Below are positions 26,421-39,240 of a stretch of 64,000 nt of DNA, one piece after another; position 1 is the stretch's first letter; each line of letters starts with the position of its first letter. The notes beneath the pieces are model-generated. The model was not told where the DNA came from. It searched no databases and worked only from the letters and a program-made list of their open reading frames with translations. Origin of the DNA: Channa striata (lineage: Eukaryota > Chordata > Actinopteri > Anabantiformes > Channidae); contig CM065173.1 of NCBI GenBank assembly GCA_033026295.1, positions 12,400,517 to 12,464,516 on the forward strand, in the 5' to 3' direction. The translations under genes and the position numbers were made by a program.

Positions 26421-27080
26421 ATAATTGGTTTAAAACACTGCAATGTGGAAGGCGCCCCACTAGCCCCGCGGTCATATCGGCTCTTTTTTCCATTTGAATT
26501 TCAGCAGCATTAATAAGACTTCAATTAACCATCAGGGGTCCATCTTCTGGCTCACCTTCCTAATCTAGTATGATGGAAGTGGTTAAGAATCAGCAGAGCC
26601 AATTTATACAGCTCCCACCTTAGCAGTGAGGAAGAGTATCAGGTACTTGTAGTTATAATAGTGACACCCGTGCGCTGTCAGACGAATTGTGCAAGGCTGC
26701 ATCATGTAGCGTCGCACTTTTTATTTCTTTTCCTGTTCCTCTTTAGCTTGCTTAGTAATTCGCCGTTCTCTAAACCCTACCAGTGTGCAGACCTGATTTC
26801 ATGCTGGTCAATAGGATCTGACCCCTGATGGTTAAATTATTTAGGTACTTTGAAGAGAGAAACCCAACAAGCCTCCCTAATTGATACACCCACACACAAA
26901 CACATGCACACTGCTGTGAAAAGGTGTGCGGATCCCCTGCATTGCAGAGGCCTTTGGCCATTCTTCTCCCAGCAAATTAGAGGCTTTTAATGAGCGACCA
27001 CCCTGTCTCTCCTGTCTATAGCTCAGCTATCCACAGCTGGACTTTAGGGTCTGAAAGACCTTCCATTATGTTTCCTCAGT
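26421..27080. promoter_or_regulatory. Candidate conserved non-coding block
   Basis: GCAGCATTAATAAGACTTCA and ATTAACCATCAGG (26503-26535), then AATTAGAGGCTTTTAATGAG (26975), lie in low-repeat sequence. A short CACACACAAACACA run interrupts it near 26890. Function is inferred from texture only. Confidence 0.22.
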
Positions 27081-27339
27081 AAATGAAACTGCAATAGATT
27101 TTCTTTCTAGAAGACTGTTTAGAATTATACAGTAGGGTCTTTACTAGTTCCTTTTATAGGTCACTTATAGCAGACACACAATGTTTAGTCCCCAAAAAAG
27201 AATAAAATTCTATTTGTGGATAGGTTTTATTATGAGTGGTAGTTTCTTTATTCTTGATTAACACGCACTAATTAAAAATAATGTGGTATTTTTGGATTCT
27301 GTAACTACATCACAACCGTTAAATCATCGTGTGCCCCTA

Positions 27340-27480
27340 TGGGCAGAATTGCCTAACATTACACGCAACACCCTAGTTAAGTTCAGCACGTTCTGAATGG
27401 ATTTTATTCCTTACTTTTGCCATGGCAGTCAATTGTAATTGCAAGCAAACCAAAACGTGCTGAGTAATATTTCCATCAAT
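27340..27480. promoter_or_regulatory. Candidate conserved non-coding element
   Basis: GCCATGGCAGTCAATTGTAA with TTGCAAGCAAACC (27419-27451) gives a compact cluster of TAATT/CAATTG and TGCAAG words. Texture-based inference. Confidence 0.2.
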
Positions 27481-27544
27481 AACATTTCACTTTTGTTTGC
27501 CTCAAGCACTAAGCTGTGATTGTACTCCATCTTTTTCCTCTCAG

Positions 27545-27632
27545 TCTATCTACTGAGCATTTGAAGGACTTCAGGGACCAGTGACCAGACAGAGACAGTG
27601 TGAGCAGCAGAATGCCATTTGTGAGCTCCACG
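27545..27632 (+). other. Possible non-coding exon
   Basis: A good acceptor (CTCCATCTTTTTCCTCTCAG, ending 27544) is followed 88 bases later by a donor-like CCACG|GTGCGT, or alternatively GTAG|GTAATA at 27640/27641. Stops occur in the interval. A late ATG opens MPFVSST only. At best this is a non-coding or terminal exon. Confidence 0.15.
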
Positions 27633-27640
27633 GTGCGTAG

Positions 27641-30032
27641 GTAATAACATAACAGCATAATTGCTACACTTTCTTGAAAATAATCTTTAAATCTTTAAAG
27701 GGACAATTGCTCACAAATATCTCAGCTAAAATACAGTGTAGACATAGTTGTTTGAGTGTTGTGATTGCAGGCATGGCTTCATCCATTGTCTGGGTTTAGC
27801 AAAATGAGAGTCGGGGGGATTTTTAAGGGCATACCATGGACTGCAGATCTGTTGTCTCTTCTAGAACATTTTTTGTAAAAGATAATGTATGAAAACATTC
27901 AAAATTAGACATTAGCTTAAAATAAAAACATAAATCTGACAACAATTCACCGTGCTGCTGTGAAACACAGCGGTTCCTGCTTTAATAATATATTGTAATA
28001 CAGACACTTAAATGTTTAAAATCCTAAAATTCTTCCTGTTTAATAAATTAGTTCAACTTTAAATTGTGAACCATTTTGGACCTGGACTCCATTTCCTGTT
28101 TCACCTCCATAATCAGTGTTAAACTTTCACCGGTTACTTTACTTAAGTGTAACTTGTGGCGGTTCATGCAGTTCCCCAGTACGCGCCTGTGAGGGCCAGT
28201 TCATATCTCTGCTTATTATTCAGCAGCCATCTGCTGCTGTCTGTTACATGTGCCACTGTGTAAATTAGTACCAAATAAATAGCAGAAATTATCACCTCAT
28301 GGATAAAATGAAAATGTCTCATTAGAGTGGGAGTATCAGCATCTGTCAGTACGTATGACGGACGTTGCACAACTTCTGCAAACCTCTTCAACACTGTGCA
28401 AGAGCTCACCTGTAAGCCATTCATCTATTAACTGCAATGAGCAGCTGCAATACTGTTGATCCACTTTATGGCTAAAGCTAAACCAATTTCTCAACAGAAA
28501 TAAAAAGCAAAGCATTTTTTAATAATGGTGCTTGGAAGTGGATGGGTCATGTAGTGCTAAAAGCCTTTGCCTATGTTAACTGCCCAGTCAGTCTGCCATC
28601 ACACATTGATAAAGGCTGCTGGTCAATGCCACATCCAGAGGCCTGAGACGTCACCAAAAGATGCCGTTAATTTGTTGTTGTCATGCGTAATGGTCATGTT
28701 TTTGTTTTAGTCAATTAATCTTAATTTTTTGAATGGAAACAATATGTGCTCAGAGACGTGAAAGGGGTCTTTCAGCTGTCAGTTTGTCAAGCAAAGTAAG
28801 GGTGATTTAATGCTCACTGCATATGCTTAATCATGTAAAACACACAAACATGGTGGTGATTTGTTGGCTGCCAGTCTTCCCCACATCCAGGGTGAGCCAG
28901 TGGATTGATCAAGCCAGCTGGATGTTCCAGCTCCACTATCACTTTAAAGCCATTAATCCAGGCCCGTCTTTGCACTTTTTTTTTTTATATGACGGAAATT
29001 AAAAAAAAAAAAACACAACAACAATCTGTTTCATTTGCTAGCAGTTCCAAAACACTATATATACTTCTGTCATTTTTTACTCAATGTTGAATTTTTTGAA
29101 TGTTCTCCTTCTGTCAGTGTCAAATTGAACCCACACATACTTGGTTCTTGTCTGTAAACATTTTAATGAGGTGTATACATAATCATTATGAGTTGTCTAT
29201 CCACCTAGTGCGTACCTCCCTGTATAATAATGAAAAAGGCAGAGAAAATGTATGAAACAAAACAACGCACCTGAAATTCAACTTACCTCAAAAATAATAA
29301 ATACAACTCACATTAGAGGTCAAACTTCCAGATCAAGTTACAACAGAATGTGCACTGCAGTATTACAAAACAGAATTCAGATATTCATATCAACTCAATT
29401 CACATTAAACCATAGAAGTGAAGGTGCTGAATAAACCTACACAAATCTAGATTCGTGTTTTAAGTTTATGCCGAATGTGAATTTGTTATTCACTCAAGTC
29501 GAGTCCTTTTACAGTATGAAAAAATTACCAAGAGCCAAGTATATCCAAAATACCTTTATTCAACTCTAAAGCTGAGTTTTAGTGCTTTTAACCTCTTTAT
29601 CCTTTTCTCTAAACCAGTCTAGATGTATGCAAAGTATGAAAAAACAGAATGTGGCAATTGACTACATGGATCTCTAGTTGTGAAGGTAAAAAATGTAAAA
29701 TTGAGGGAATAAAACATTTACTATAGCTCTGAAATTACTAATGCTGCATGTGTGTTAGTGTTCAGGAGAAACATGTTTCCAGTACTTACCAGCCATGTCA
29801 TTTGCTCTTGTTGTGGCCTGTAAACATTGTACAGACTGTCATTTGTCTGAGAAATCTCCATGTGCTGTATAAGAATGGGCTTGTGTATGCACATCTTTAT
29901 GCTGCAATCAATTGTTGTCACCTTGTCCAATGCTAATCTATTTATTTTGAGTGGAAAGGGAGTAGTTATGGATGTTTAAACCAGGATTTGAAAAGGTTAA
30001 ACTTTTCTGGTGTGTGAGTTGAACAAATATCA
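27641..30032. other. Intergenic, no gene seen
   Basis: AT-rich with poly-T/poly-A tracts near 28976-28987 and 29000-29011. No exon with support. Confidence 0.55.
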
Positions 30033-30079
30033 AACAAATGAAATGTCAAAGTTGGTACCCCCGAACAAATGAAATGTCA
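30033..30079. repeat. Short direct repeat
   Basis: AACAAATGAAATGTCA occurs at 30033-30048 and 30064-30079, 31 bases apart, with related flanks (GGTACC/AATACC). A minor local duplication. Confidence 0.85.
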
Positions 30080-30429
30080 GGGACAATACCTTGGCCCAAG
30101 CCCTACCTCACCTGGCTCATCATCTCCAGGCAGTCATATTTGTAGTCAGACATAAGAGGGCAGACCAAATAGGCTTTCTTTCACTGAGCTGACCTATTAG
30201 AACCCTATTATTTGAACGGCTGAATGAAAAGTGCTAGGGGTCCCTTCAACCTACCAGAAAGTTAAGGTCACAAAGTCAGATTCTCCAGTACTTTTCCCCG
30301 TCCTTTCGCTCCCGTCTCTGCTTTCTCCTGCTGCCTCTCTCTGGCACAGAGCCTCGATTCCTCCCAGTGTGGACATTCTCCCGTGCACCAACTCTGACTA
30401 TCAAAACAACAGTCATTAGGCAAATTTGC

Positions 30430-31520
30430 TTTGGTGCAGGATTACGTTAATTATCATGGAATTATCACTTCATTAAAACAGGCAGAGATAAATTATCTCT
30501 GATGAAACGAATGCAAAATGAGGAAATAATGATCAGGCCAGAAAAAAGGAATAAAGAAGACTACTCGTCGGAAGAAATAAAGTCATTGTGTTCCAGAGAG
30601 CTGGTCCCTGAGAGGCGGTGCGGCACAACACAACATGACAGAGCAAGTGAGTTTCTACAGAGAGCAGTGAGGACCACCCACCCTTTACCCAATACAGTCC
30701 AATTTCCCTCACCAAGCCTCAACAGAGCCTCTACTTTTCCCTGCAAATTGCAAGAATCATTAATCATGCCAAATACCAATTTTAATGAATGCCTGCATCA
30801 GCCCAGCAACGCTCTTTGTTTCCAGGCAAAGGCTGCGGTGCAGCAGCAGGACCAGACAACGATTTTTACAACTATAATGATGATTTTATTTCACCCGATA
30901 GGAATGTCCTGGTCACGAGCTTTTGAGCTGTTGAACTCAGTGCGGCGACAGTAAAATGAAGGCTGTCCAGATCACACTGCCCAACCAGGTTCACAGAGAA
31001 AATTTGCTCACTACAGTAATGATTCAAATCTAAACAGCCTTGGCTGTCTGTGCCCATTTGTGAGGGCAGGGGTAAAAAGAAATCTGGCAGATTTGTGCTG
31101 CTCGATATTTAAAAGGCAGTGTGCTCAGTCTTAACATTGAATTAATCATCGAGCCACCCTTGTTTTCCACTTTGCAAGAGAGAACTGGGAAACATAAATT
31201 TAAAGCTTTGGTATTGCAGCTTTAATAACCTTTTTCTTGCTTGATTTAATGAAAGTACTGGCATCTTACAAATTGTTTTGTCACGCCATTAGCTCTTTTC
31301 CCATGATATTGTGAGGCACTAGATGAGGGGGGAAAAACCCTTGAGGTGATCAGATATTCTGTTTGTAGTCTTTGTTATTTGTCCCAACAATGATGTAAAT
31401 GACCGCAGCACAAGGACACTGGTCTCTGCCTGATTTATAATCATTAGAATAATCTATGGCCACATTACGCAGTGGCAGGGGTCCTATCTTTTCATTGCTG
31501 AGCAATATCCACTGATGTGT
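30430..31520. promoter_or_regulatory. Candidate conserved non-coding block
   Basis: About 1 kb without microsatellites, containing TACGTTAATTATCATGGAAT (30443), GATAAATTATCTCTG (a palindromic GATA/ATTA pocket near 30487) and further ATTAAT words. A 150-codon plus-strand opening at 30502-30954 lies inside; it shows no domain, repeat or splice context and I treat it as non-coding. Confidence 0.25.
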
Positions 31521-34500
31521 AGTACATAAGAAATAAAGTGTTCCTATTAGGCTCTGTCCACTGGTTGGGAGAGAATACTGGGGGAGATTTGTGAAGGAAA
31601 CTAGTACCTCAAATTACTCTTGACCTTTTATCTCCTGAATAATTTATTCATGCACACATTCTTTGTTTTGTGGCTAAAACAACAGTGTTTTCCCATCTTG
31701 ATTCAGCAGGTTTGATGATCAATTTGTTGCTTATTCCTGAGGCCTGAGACTGTAATAAGCGATGTCATGCTGACTAACAGATTGTTGTTTAACAAACTGA
31801 AAAAAGCTTTTGTCTGAACGGAGCGTAACATTCTGCTGATATAAATGGGCAAGAACAATTCTTGTCCCTTGTTGCCTCAATTACTGTCTCCAGATACACA
31901 GCAGAACATTTAGAAGCATCCTCCTATCATGCAAAAGGCACCAAATCTGTCTCTTACAACAGATGCTGATCCTTGTGTGAGCACGAGTTACAATCAGTCA
32001 CTGTGTTAGTTGACTAATTAATGATATAAAATGTGGAAGACTGTATTGTCAGTAGGTATTATACATTTGTCGAACCTGTGGGACTGTGACCGGAGAAAAA
32101 CAATAAGCAAATGTGACCTCTCGGTATTGCTGAAGCCAGTATCCTCCCCTCTGCACTGCACTGGCCTGCTCCATAATCTGCTGACGTAGGGATGATTTGC
32201 ACCACCGAAGCTGTAATAGTTACTCCCGAAATTCCCTTATGGACCCTCTCATAATGGTGGCACACTGTTCCATAAAAATGCTTTGACTTTGCTTTGGAAA
32301 TTGAGGTGCAGGTTCATTAGAAGCCGTCTCGTTGAATCTGAGAATAAGCTCCCAAGTGAGTTGAGGAAAAGACCAAAAGAATCAGCCGAGACCGGGAATA
32401 AGGCTTCCAAATCACGCAGCTTCTCGCTGTGGATCCACTGATTGTTGATCTCGCTCTACCTCCGTTTCAGTGTTAGTGGATTCTACCATAGTTAAAGTGT
32501 TTTCTGGTGAAAACCACACACACTTTAAACCCTCACATGAGAATTTTGCGGAATGAACTACATTTTTTCATTCACATAACATAAATATCTGTTTTGATTT
32601 GTTGACTGTCAGAACTTATAAACATTAGTTGTTCCTGAGGGGATGAAGGAATTAAAATGCTGCAAATTCACCAAACTGATTATATTACTGTAGGTTTTAG
32701 AGAACGACAGCTTTTGTATTAGTAGGCTTCCCAGCATGCATTTTAGAAATAAAACTCTTAAGAGCTTCTTCTGTTTGGTAATTTGAAACTTTGACGTGAT
32801 GGAAACTGTGTTTTTAGTACGTTTAAATTATGTCTTTTTACAGTAACAATTATAATGGTAACCACAATAAAGGTTAGTCTTAAATTCAGTTCCTACCTCC
32901 AATCACCAAAAATGTAATTTGGAGCAGCCTCAGAGGATTTTGTTCTGATTGTGGTACAAAATGGCTCCAACATCTGCACCTGTTTTAAATTTTGAGTTAA
33001 GATCTGACTAAAGGAAAGAGAAACTGTTGATTTTTAAGTAAAAACTACTAATAACTAGTTTCATCTTTTGCATTTTTAGTTTCAACTTTGAAAATATGCT
33101 TCAAAGGTGATGTAAGTAATTGGGAGAACTTAACCTGTTTGGTTTCACCTTGTGTGAAAACTAAAATAAGGAATGGGTTGGCTCACCATTTTCTGGTAAA
33201 GGTATTTAATTTGGGTTGAGAGTGTTCGGTCTCATTCAGCAGCGACACTTTTACTCTTCAGGGTCTTTACTGACTTTTAAAAGCATTATGTAGATAGAAT
33301 GAGAGACGTTGCTAGATGGGTTCTAATATCATTTTTCAAAAAGGAAAAAAGACTTTTACACATCAGGCTGAGTTCAAACACTGCAGAGAAGTAAACAAAT
33401 TTCAATGAACCCATTGGGACCATTAAGGATGGCATCTGACAATAATATTAGAGTCAGAAAAAACATGCACATACAGTTTTGTAAATCAAACGTGTAGCCA
33501 CAAGTGTTATCAAATTGCCAGCTATTGAACGCTGAACTACAGGATTTTGCCGATACAGTAGTCACTGCACGGAGATACACACTGCTGTGCTGACTATCCT
33601 GGTGTCGAGTAACAAATTACATAAACCACCCACAAGAAATCTGTGAAGATGTATTTGTAATAATGCAGCTCCTCTCCACTGTGGCCACAGATCATTCTTT
33701 CTATTCTAACACTTTATTCCAGACACTATTTCATGTTCTCCTTTGTTGTTGTGGAGAAATCTGTCTCGAACCATTTCTACAACTTTGGCAAAAAAAAAAA
33801 AAAACATGTCCAATTTCTTCCCCCAGCTGCAGTAGAAACTACACACACCTGTAGTCAAAGCTCCAGGCGATCCATTCACTTTTGTTCAGATATTTAAATA
33901 ACATAGAGAACAATAAGTAGTGTGCACTGCACACACCGTTCCAATTTCAGCTTTCTGAGTAATCTCTCATTCTTTTCAGCAGAATGGTGAAATCCATTCA
34001 GCCTTTTTTGTCACTGCCTCTCATAAGGAATACAATAGCATTTATTTACAGCACTCCTGTGTATATATACATATGGAAACAGCTAACTTGCATATAATGT
34101 TTCTAATTTGTTTGATAATTCGAGTTTTCCATGGCAGTATATTTACATTATGTACACACTTTGTGTGTTGACTGTACGTATAGATATTACAGATACATAA
34201 ACAGACGATGGCCCCTCACATCTACATGGTTTGTAGACATTCAGCCACAGGATAGAGGAAACACACATTAAGTGCTAATTGATCATGTTTGTACAACCAA
34301 CTTTTTGTGCACATTGAAGGTCATTTGTAACAGAAAACACATTAGGAAAGAAATATAATGCCACCTGAATTATGTTTTCTATCAGTGTAATCAGAATATA
34401 TTCTTAATGGACATATCTGCCAAGTGGCAATTTTTTTTTCTTTCTTATCGCGTAATTTTAGGGTGACCACACTGGATCATTGGCCCACATGTAGATTTGG

Positions 34501-34584
34501 CATGTTTTTTTTACACCGGACGCCCTCCAACCCTCCACAGCTTTTACCGGGGACCGTTACCGCGCACGCCTGGGGATGGGGGGA
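31521..34584. other. Intergenic, no gene seen
   Basis: Mostly AT-rich. 32040-32470 is less repetitive and slightly CpG-richer and may be another regulatory block. An A15 tract lies at 33790-33804. No exon supported. Confidence 0.5.
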
Positions 34585-34670
34585 TGGTGGTTCAGTGTCT
34601 TGCCCAGGGACACTTTGACATGAGGTCGGGGAGAATGGGCTGCGAACCTCTGAGCCTGTTGTTGGTACTA
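34585..34670 (+). repeat. Interspersed-repeat fragment, family shared with 40.7 kb
   Basis: GGTTCAGTGTCTTGCCCAGG, then GACACTTTGACATG, GGGCTGCGAACCTCTGAGCC and GTTGTTGGTAC align piece by piece, in the same orientation, with 40777-40850. The layout recalls a very common teleost dispersed repeat whose consensus carries a tRNA-like GATCGAACC word. This copy is truncated and diverged. Confidence 0.6.
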
Positions 34671-37285
34671 AATGCATTTGAAAAATGTTTGTTGGTCAAA
34701 TATTGAATTTGTTTTCTTGATAGCCTTCCTCTTCTTAGAACAGCAACAGCAAACATTTTGTTTGGGTTGTGTTTCGTTCAAATTATATACACTCAAAGCA
34801 CTTGGCAGACTCTGGGGAAAGACTGCAGTCTTGGTTGACAAAAAAATGTACTCTGAGTTGAAGAATACAAATCCCACTGTCCGGTGTCAGGTACAATCAC
34901 AACTAAACATCATTTATGTGCAGTGCAAAAACATCTTGACCCGAATTCTATTTGCAGCGTTTGGCAAACCAGTGTATAAATGTAGTGTAATGTCTGTGAG
35001 ACAATGGGCAACATACCAGGACTGATGCAGAAACCGTGGGTTATTTTAGACCCCAAACTTTATAATGTGTTATGATTCCTTCAGTATTCTATGATTACCA
35101 GAATTACTTTAAATGTTGTATTGATGTAGTTTATCATGAACATCTGTTACTTCTTTTGGTCAAATTAACACAGTTGAATCACAGAAGGCTGATATCACAA
35201 AACAACATTTCATATACTAATAAAACCAACAATGAATCATTTATAATAGTTGATATTTTGGGATTAAATGTTACTTATTTTTGTTCTCATTTGCAGCTCA
35301 GAAAAAAAACACCCTGTTCTGTCACAATGGGACATCACAGGGAAATTAATTAGGTGACATGCAGGACAAAACAAGTGGTTTTATGTTCTGGCAGCCAGCC
35401 TTTCATCCTTCCGCTGTTTAAATCACTTTTTTTTTCACTCTGCTAGGAGGAAGATATAACTATATCTTTCTTTTAGTACATATGCCTTTTTACAGCCTTT
35501 TTTTTGAGACACGTTGTAGATCAGGATAAGTAATATGCAGTGGGAAGCTCGACATTGTAACTGTCAATAGCATGTCAGTGATATTGAGGTTGTAAAGAAA
35601 ACTACCTTTAATAACAGGTAGGCAAGGTCAAAGACATTTGAGTCTCCTTTACAGTATGTATGTACAGTATGTGTGCGTGTGGGTGAGATCCGTAGACATG
35701 AGTGTTTCTATGTGTTTGTTCATTTTCAGTCATTGTGCCACGACAGATGATGTTAAAAGTTATATTCAAACAGCTACTGTCCCAAATGGAACTAACTGAG
35801 TGTAGATTTATATCACCTCAGCTCTGTAGAATTAGCAGCTAAATAAAATTAAAACAGTGACCAGCTGACAACTAACACACACACACACACATACACATTC
35901 TGCTCTTGTGTGAGAAAAAATACTTGCACTAATAAGGAGAATATGGACATTATTTCACAGTGGGAAGACAAACTAACCCAAATCAACATTGTCCACAATT
36001 CACTTAGAACATGTTTAATCTCTTGGTGTATGTTCAAGGAATCATTGTGGGCTTTAAGAGGAAGAAAAGGCAGAGAGAAAAATAGGGAGACACAGCTCTC
36101 AATGGGTGATATCACTGGTTTACAAGGCTGAACAACCAGTCAGACAGCTCTCTTTCTCTGACTGCCTCCGCTGACAATTCAATCCAACATGTTGAATGGG
36201 CCGAGTGACTGCTGATCAAGGCCAACTACAGCCAACAGCGTTGGACACACAACATAAAGAGGTGTGCGATGGCTTTGGAGTGTTCATCTTCATTCACCAT
36301 TAGCTCAGCAGTGGCACAGTGTTGAGCCATAAAGCGTGGCTAAGAAAAAAAGTACTTTCACTGTTGTGTGTTTCTTTAGCTGCGCACAATAGAAGCATGA
36401 TATGTCCTCCAATGCAAATGGAGCAGCAAGAAGTATCCACTGAACTGTGTGGAGTGTACAGCTTGCGTGAATATATTGTGTGATATACCGTCAGAAAAAC
36501 ACACAGGTAAAATCAATATGTCATCAGATGCATATAGCAGATGATCGATGCAACCGGTTAAATTAATCCCAGCGTAAATCGCACAGACGTCTTTAAAGTA
36601 GACATGGCTTTATTGCGAGAAGATCACAACAGCTAGACACACTTCACAAAACAAAGATCTCTCACTCCACCAAAGGTTTCTGAAGATATTGCATATTTTA
36701 GAAAACTACTCTCTTGTCTGCGAGCATACCTCAGTAACCATGAGAACTGACATTTGAAGTGACACGCTCCTCTGCTTTTAGCTTTTTACAGCACATTTTG
36801 GTCTCACTTTGGACTGCAATCCATCTCTCTGAATTACTGGAGCAGTGGAACAATTGATCCAATCTTTTTAGTCCCCTGTACCTTCCTGTAAAAGGCTTCA
36901 TTCCACAGAGACAGAAAAACATATTTGAGATGGACTTAAAAATGGATCAAAAATGGTTCCTGAAACATTCTTAAAACATTCATTTTACTTTTGATCCCAA
37001 GTCCAGCACATATCAGGTGTTTTCTGTTGAACTGAAAGGGCAGAAAGGTCAAGGTACATACCTGTGCCAGGGTAAAATAAATCACTGGCAAACAGAGAGT
37101 TTAGGAAAAAAAAAATCACCCCTCTGCCAGTGAGATTCATTGCTGTGCTCCTGCTGACAATAATGGAGGCTTTCAAAGGCCACAGTCTTTAATTTCTAGT
37201 CCCTGCTATCAGTGTTTTATCCTCTAGAGAGGGGGAGGTCAACTGCCCCCTGTTCTACAGCCCCACAACCAGCGTCCTGAACATT
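34671..37285. other. Intergenic, no gene seen
   Basis: Includes a short AC-type microsatellite at 35874-35896. Openings at 34672-35025 (117 codons) and 35072-35353 (93 codons) have no family resemblance. Confidence 0.55.
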
Positions 37286-37600
37286 AAGGTCTGAGAGAGA
37301 TGGCTGAGGTCAGGCTGTGATTGCTGCTGAAGATGGCAGAATAAGGGGTCCGGGGGCTCATTGGGCCCCTCTCAAACAAAGGAGCTTTACAGAGCGGCTC
37401 CCAGGTCACTTTTATCAGGTCATCACTGATGGTTATGATATGATCTGTCTAGCATCACGACCAATTAAAGCTCGCTGGGCGAACGCTGCAGCCGCTGCTC
37501 CCCAAACCACTGAGGGCTCAGTCGTGCCTGGTGAATGTCGACTATTGTTTGAGCCACTCATTTCAGTAACGATCAAAGTTCCATTGTGACCACAGCAAAG
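37286..37600. promoter_or_regulatory. Candidate conserved non-coding element
   Basis: Low-repeat sequence with GGGGGCTCATTGGGCCCC (37348), CAATTAAAGCTCG (37461) and GATCAAAGTT (TCF/LEF-like, 37571). A 90-codon opening overlaps it without protein resemblance. Texture only. Confidence 0.22.
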
Positions 37601-38555
37601 GGAAGTGGCCACTGGCCAAGACTATTAGCTATGTAGTTGTGGTGGAGACGGAGAGGGTAATCAGTCTTCTTACTGATAGCAATGGCCAGCCCACTTCTCT
37701 TTGTGACAAAGACTAACCTCTTCAACACAATATAAAGCTATAACAAAAGGTTATTCTTCTTGTTGGGCTAGGCCTGCCTTTTGGCCAGGACAAATATGTC
37801 CCAGAGAATCTTCATGATTTCCACAAACTTTGCCTGGCCTCACACTACAGTCTCTCAGTTCTAAACCCTACTACTTTTAAATGACTGCGATTGCGGCAAA
37901 GTCCTGAAGTCTGAATTTGTCAAGCTCTGCGCACCAAGGACCTCAAATCTCCACCCGGGCGCAGACTGAGGACGGTGCAGATGTGGTGTGAGGACACATA
38001 CAGGGCAAGGAGAACCCAGCGCTGGGCCGACGTGGTTTCTGTCCAGCAGGGATGATAATCGTCTTGCTCATAGGTGTGGATCTGTGGAACAAACCATTAT
38101 CTGTTTGGTAGGTAGCCTGGAGGGGATGTAAAAGTACATGACTGAGGGAAGGTTAAAAAATAACAGCACTTTTCTATGAAGACCCTGAAGTTTTACATTT
38201 GCAAGTTGGAGAGAGTTACAAAACATGGCTGTCAAAGTAAAAAGTTTTTTCCTTGTTTGACTGAACTTCTCTAGCTTTTGACTCTGATGTCTTGACTGCT
38301 TCACCTGCCTTTCAGAGGAAAAAAATTAGAGAAGAAATGAAAGCCTAAAGGGCAGGAAGTCAGCGTCTCATTTGCATGCCTGAAATAAAAGAAATGTGGA
38401 CCGGGCAGAGTGAATCTTCATCTGTGATACTGTGTTTGTGGACGCAATCACGGAGATAAACAACCTTTGGACTTGGCCACATGAAAGAAAAAAACTGACG
38501 ATGCAGCGTTGCCCTTAAAAATAACATTTTAGACTGTGCCAACTCACTGCATTAT
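37601..38555. other. Intergenic, no gene seen
   Basis: A GC-richer pocket at 37925-38035 with several CpG has no supported exon. The remainder is ordinary. Confidence 0.5.
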
Positions 38556-39240
38556 TTTATTACCCGTTTTAGTAACTTTTAATATTCAAAGGTTGCAGCA
38601 AGGAAGCCTGCATGAGTTACTTTACTATGTCAGACATGTTGGCTGCCACCTAATCCCACGGTGAACCTCCACCAGAGGGTTGGTGAATGGACTAGTTGGT
38701 CATAATGAGGCAGGAGCAGCTGCAAGCCCTTTTGATAGAATGAGGTCACTAGAGCGACAGAGATCAGTGCGCCTGATTGGGGGGTTGCTTGAAAGGGGTC
38801 TCACTCAAAGGAACAGGCGACAAACTATTTTGCATTGAAGGAATGCAAGGCTGCCGGCCCTCCTCCTGCTCTTTTTCAATGCATGTCTGACTCAGAAATA
38901 AATCACGTTAATTGTTCTCTGATTCCCCCTCTTACCATTCTGCAAAATGATAATTGAAACATTAATAGGATGTTAATCGGGTGTGTGTCCTGGTAACCTT
39001 TGATATAAATCTCGGCGTAATGGAGAATATTCTCCATGACCACCGTGAATCGGGAGTAATTAAATATGCGTGGACGAGCACCGTTTTGGGGATTTACAAA
39101 TGCAGTTCCTGCATTGTAAATATGGATGGACCCGACGGTATACCGTTGACCTGGAAGACAAAGTTTGAACATTTACAGTAGGTTTGGAGGAATTACTGCA
39201 GCATTGTGCTTTCAGGTTAATGGTAATGAAACATATTCCT
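38556..39240. promoter_or_regulatory. Candidate conserved non-coding block with an 18-bp palindrome
   Basis: Contains CACGTTAATTG (38905), GATAATTGAAACATTAATAG (38949), GTTAATCGGG and the perfect palindrome ATGGAGAATATTCTCCAT (39020-39037), whose centre AGAATATTCT matches an inverted GAAnnTTC pair. CpGs (CTCGGCG, CCGTGAATCGGG, GACCCGACGGTATACCG) are retained in an otherwise CpG-poor landscape. This suggests selection or low methylation, but conservation is not tested. Confidence 0.3.

Noticed and set aside
30502..30954. 150-codon plus-strand open frame
   Set aside because: No recognisable domain, no splice or promoter context, and minus-strand frames overlap it. It lies in a block that looks regulatory, so it is probably chance stop depletion.
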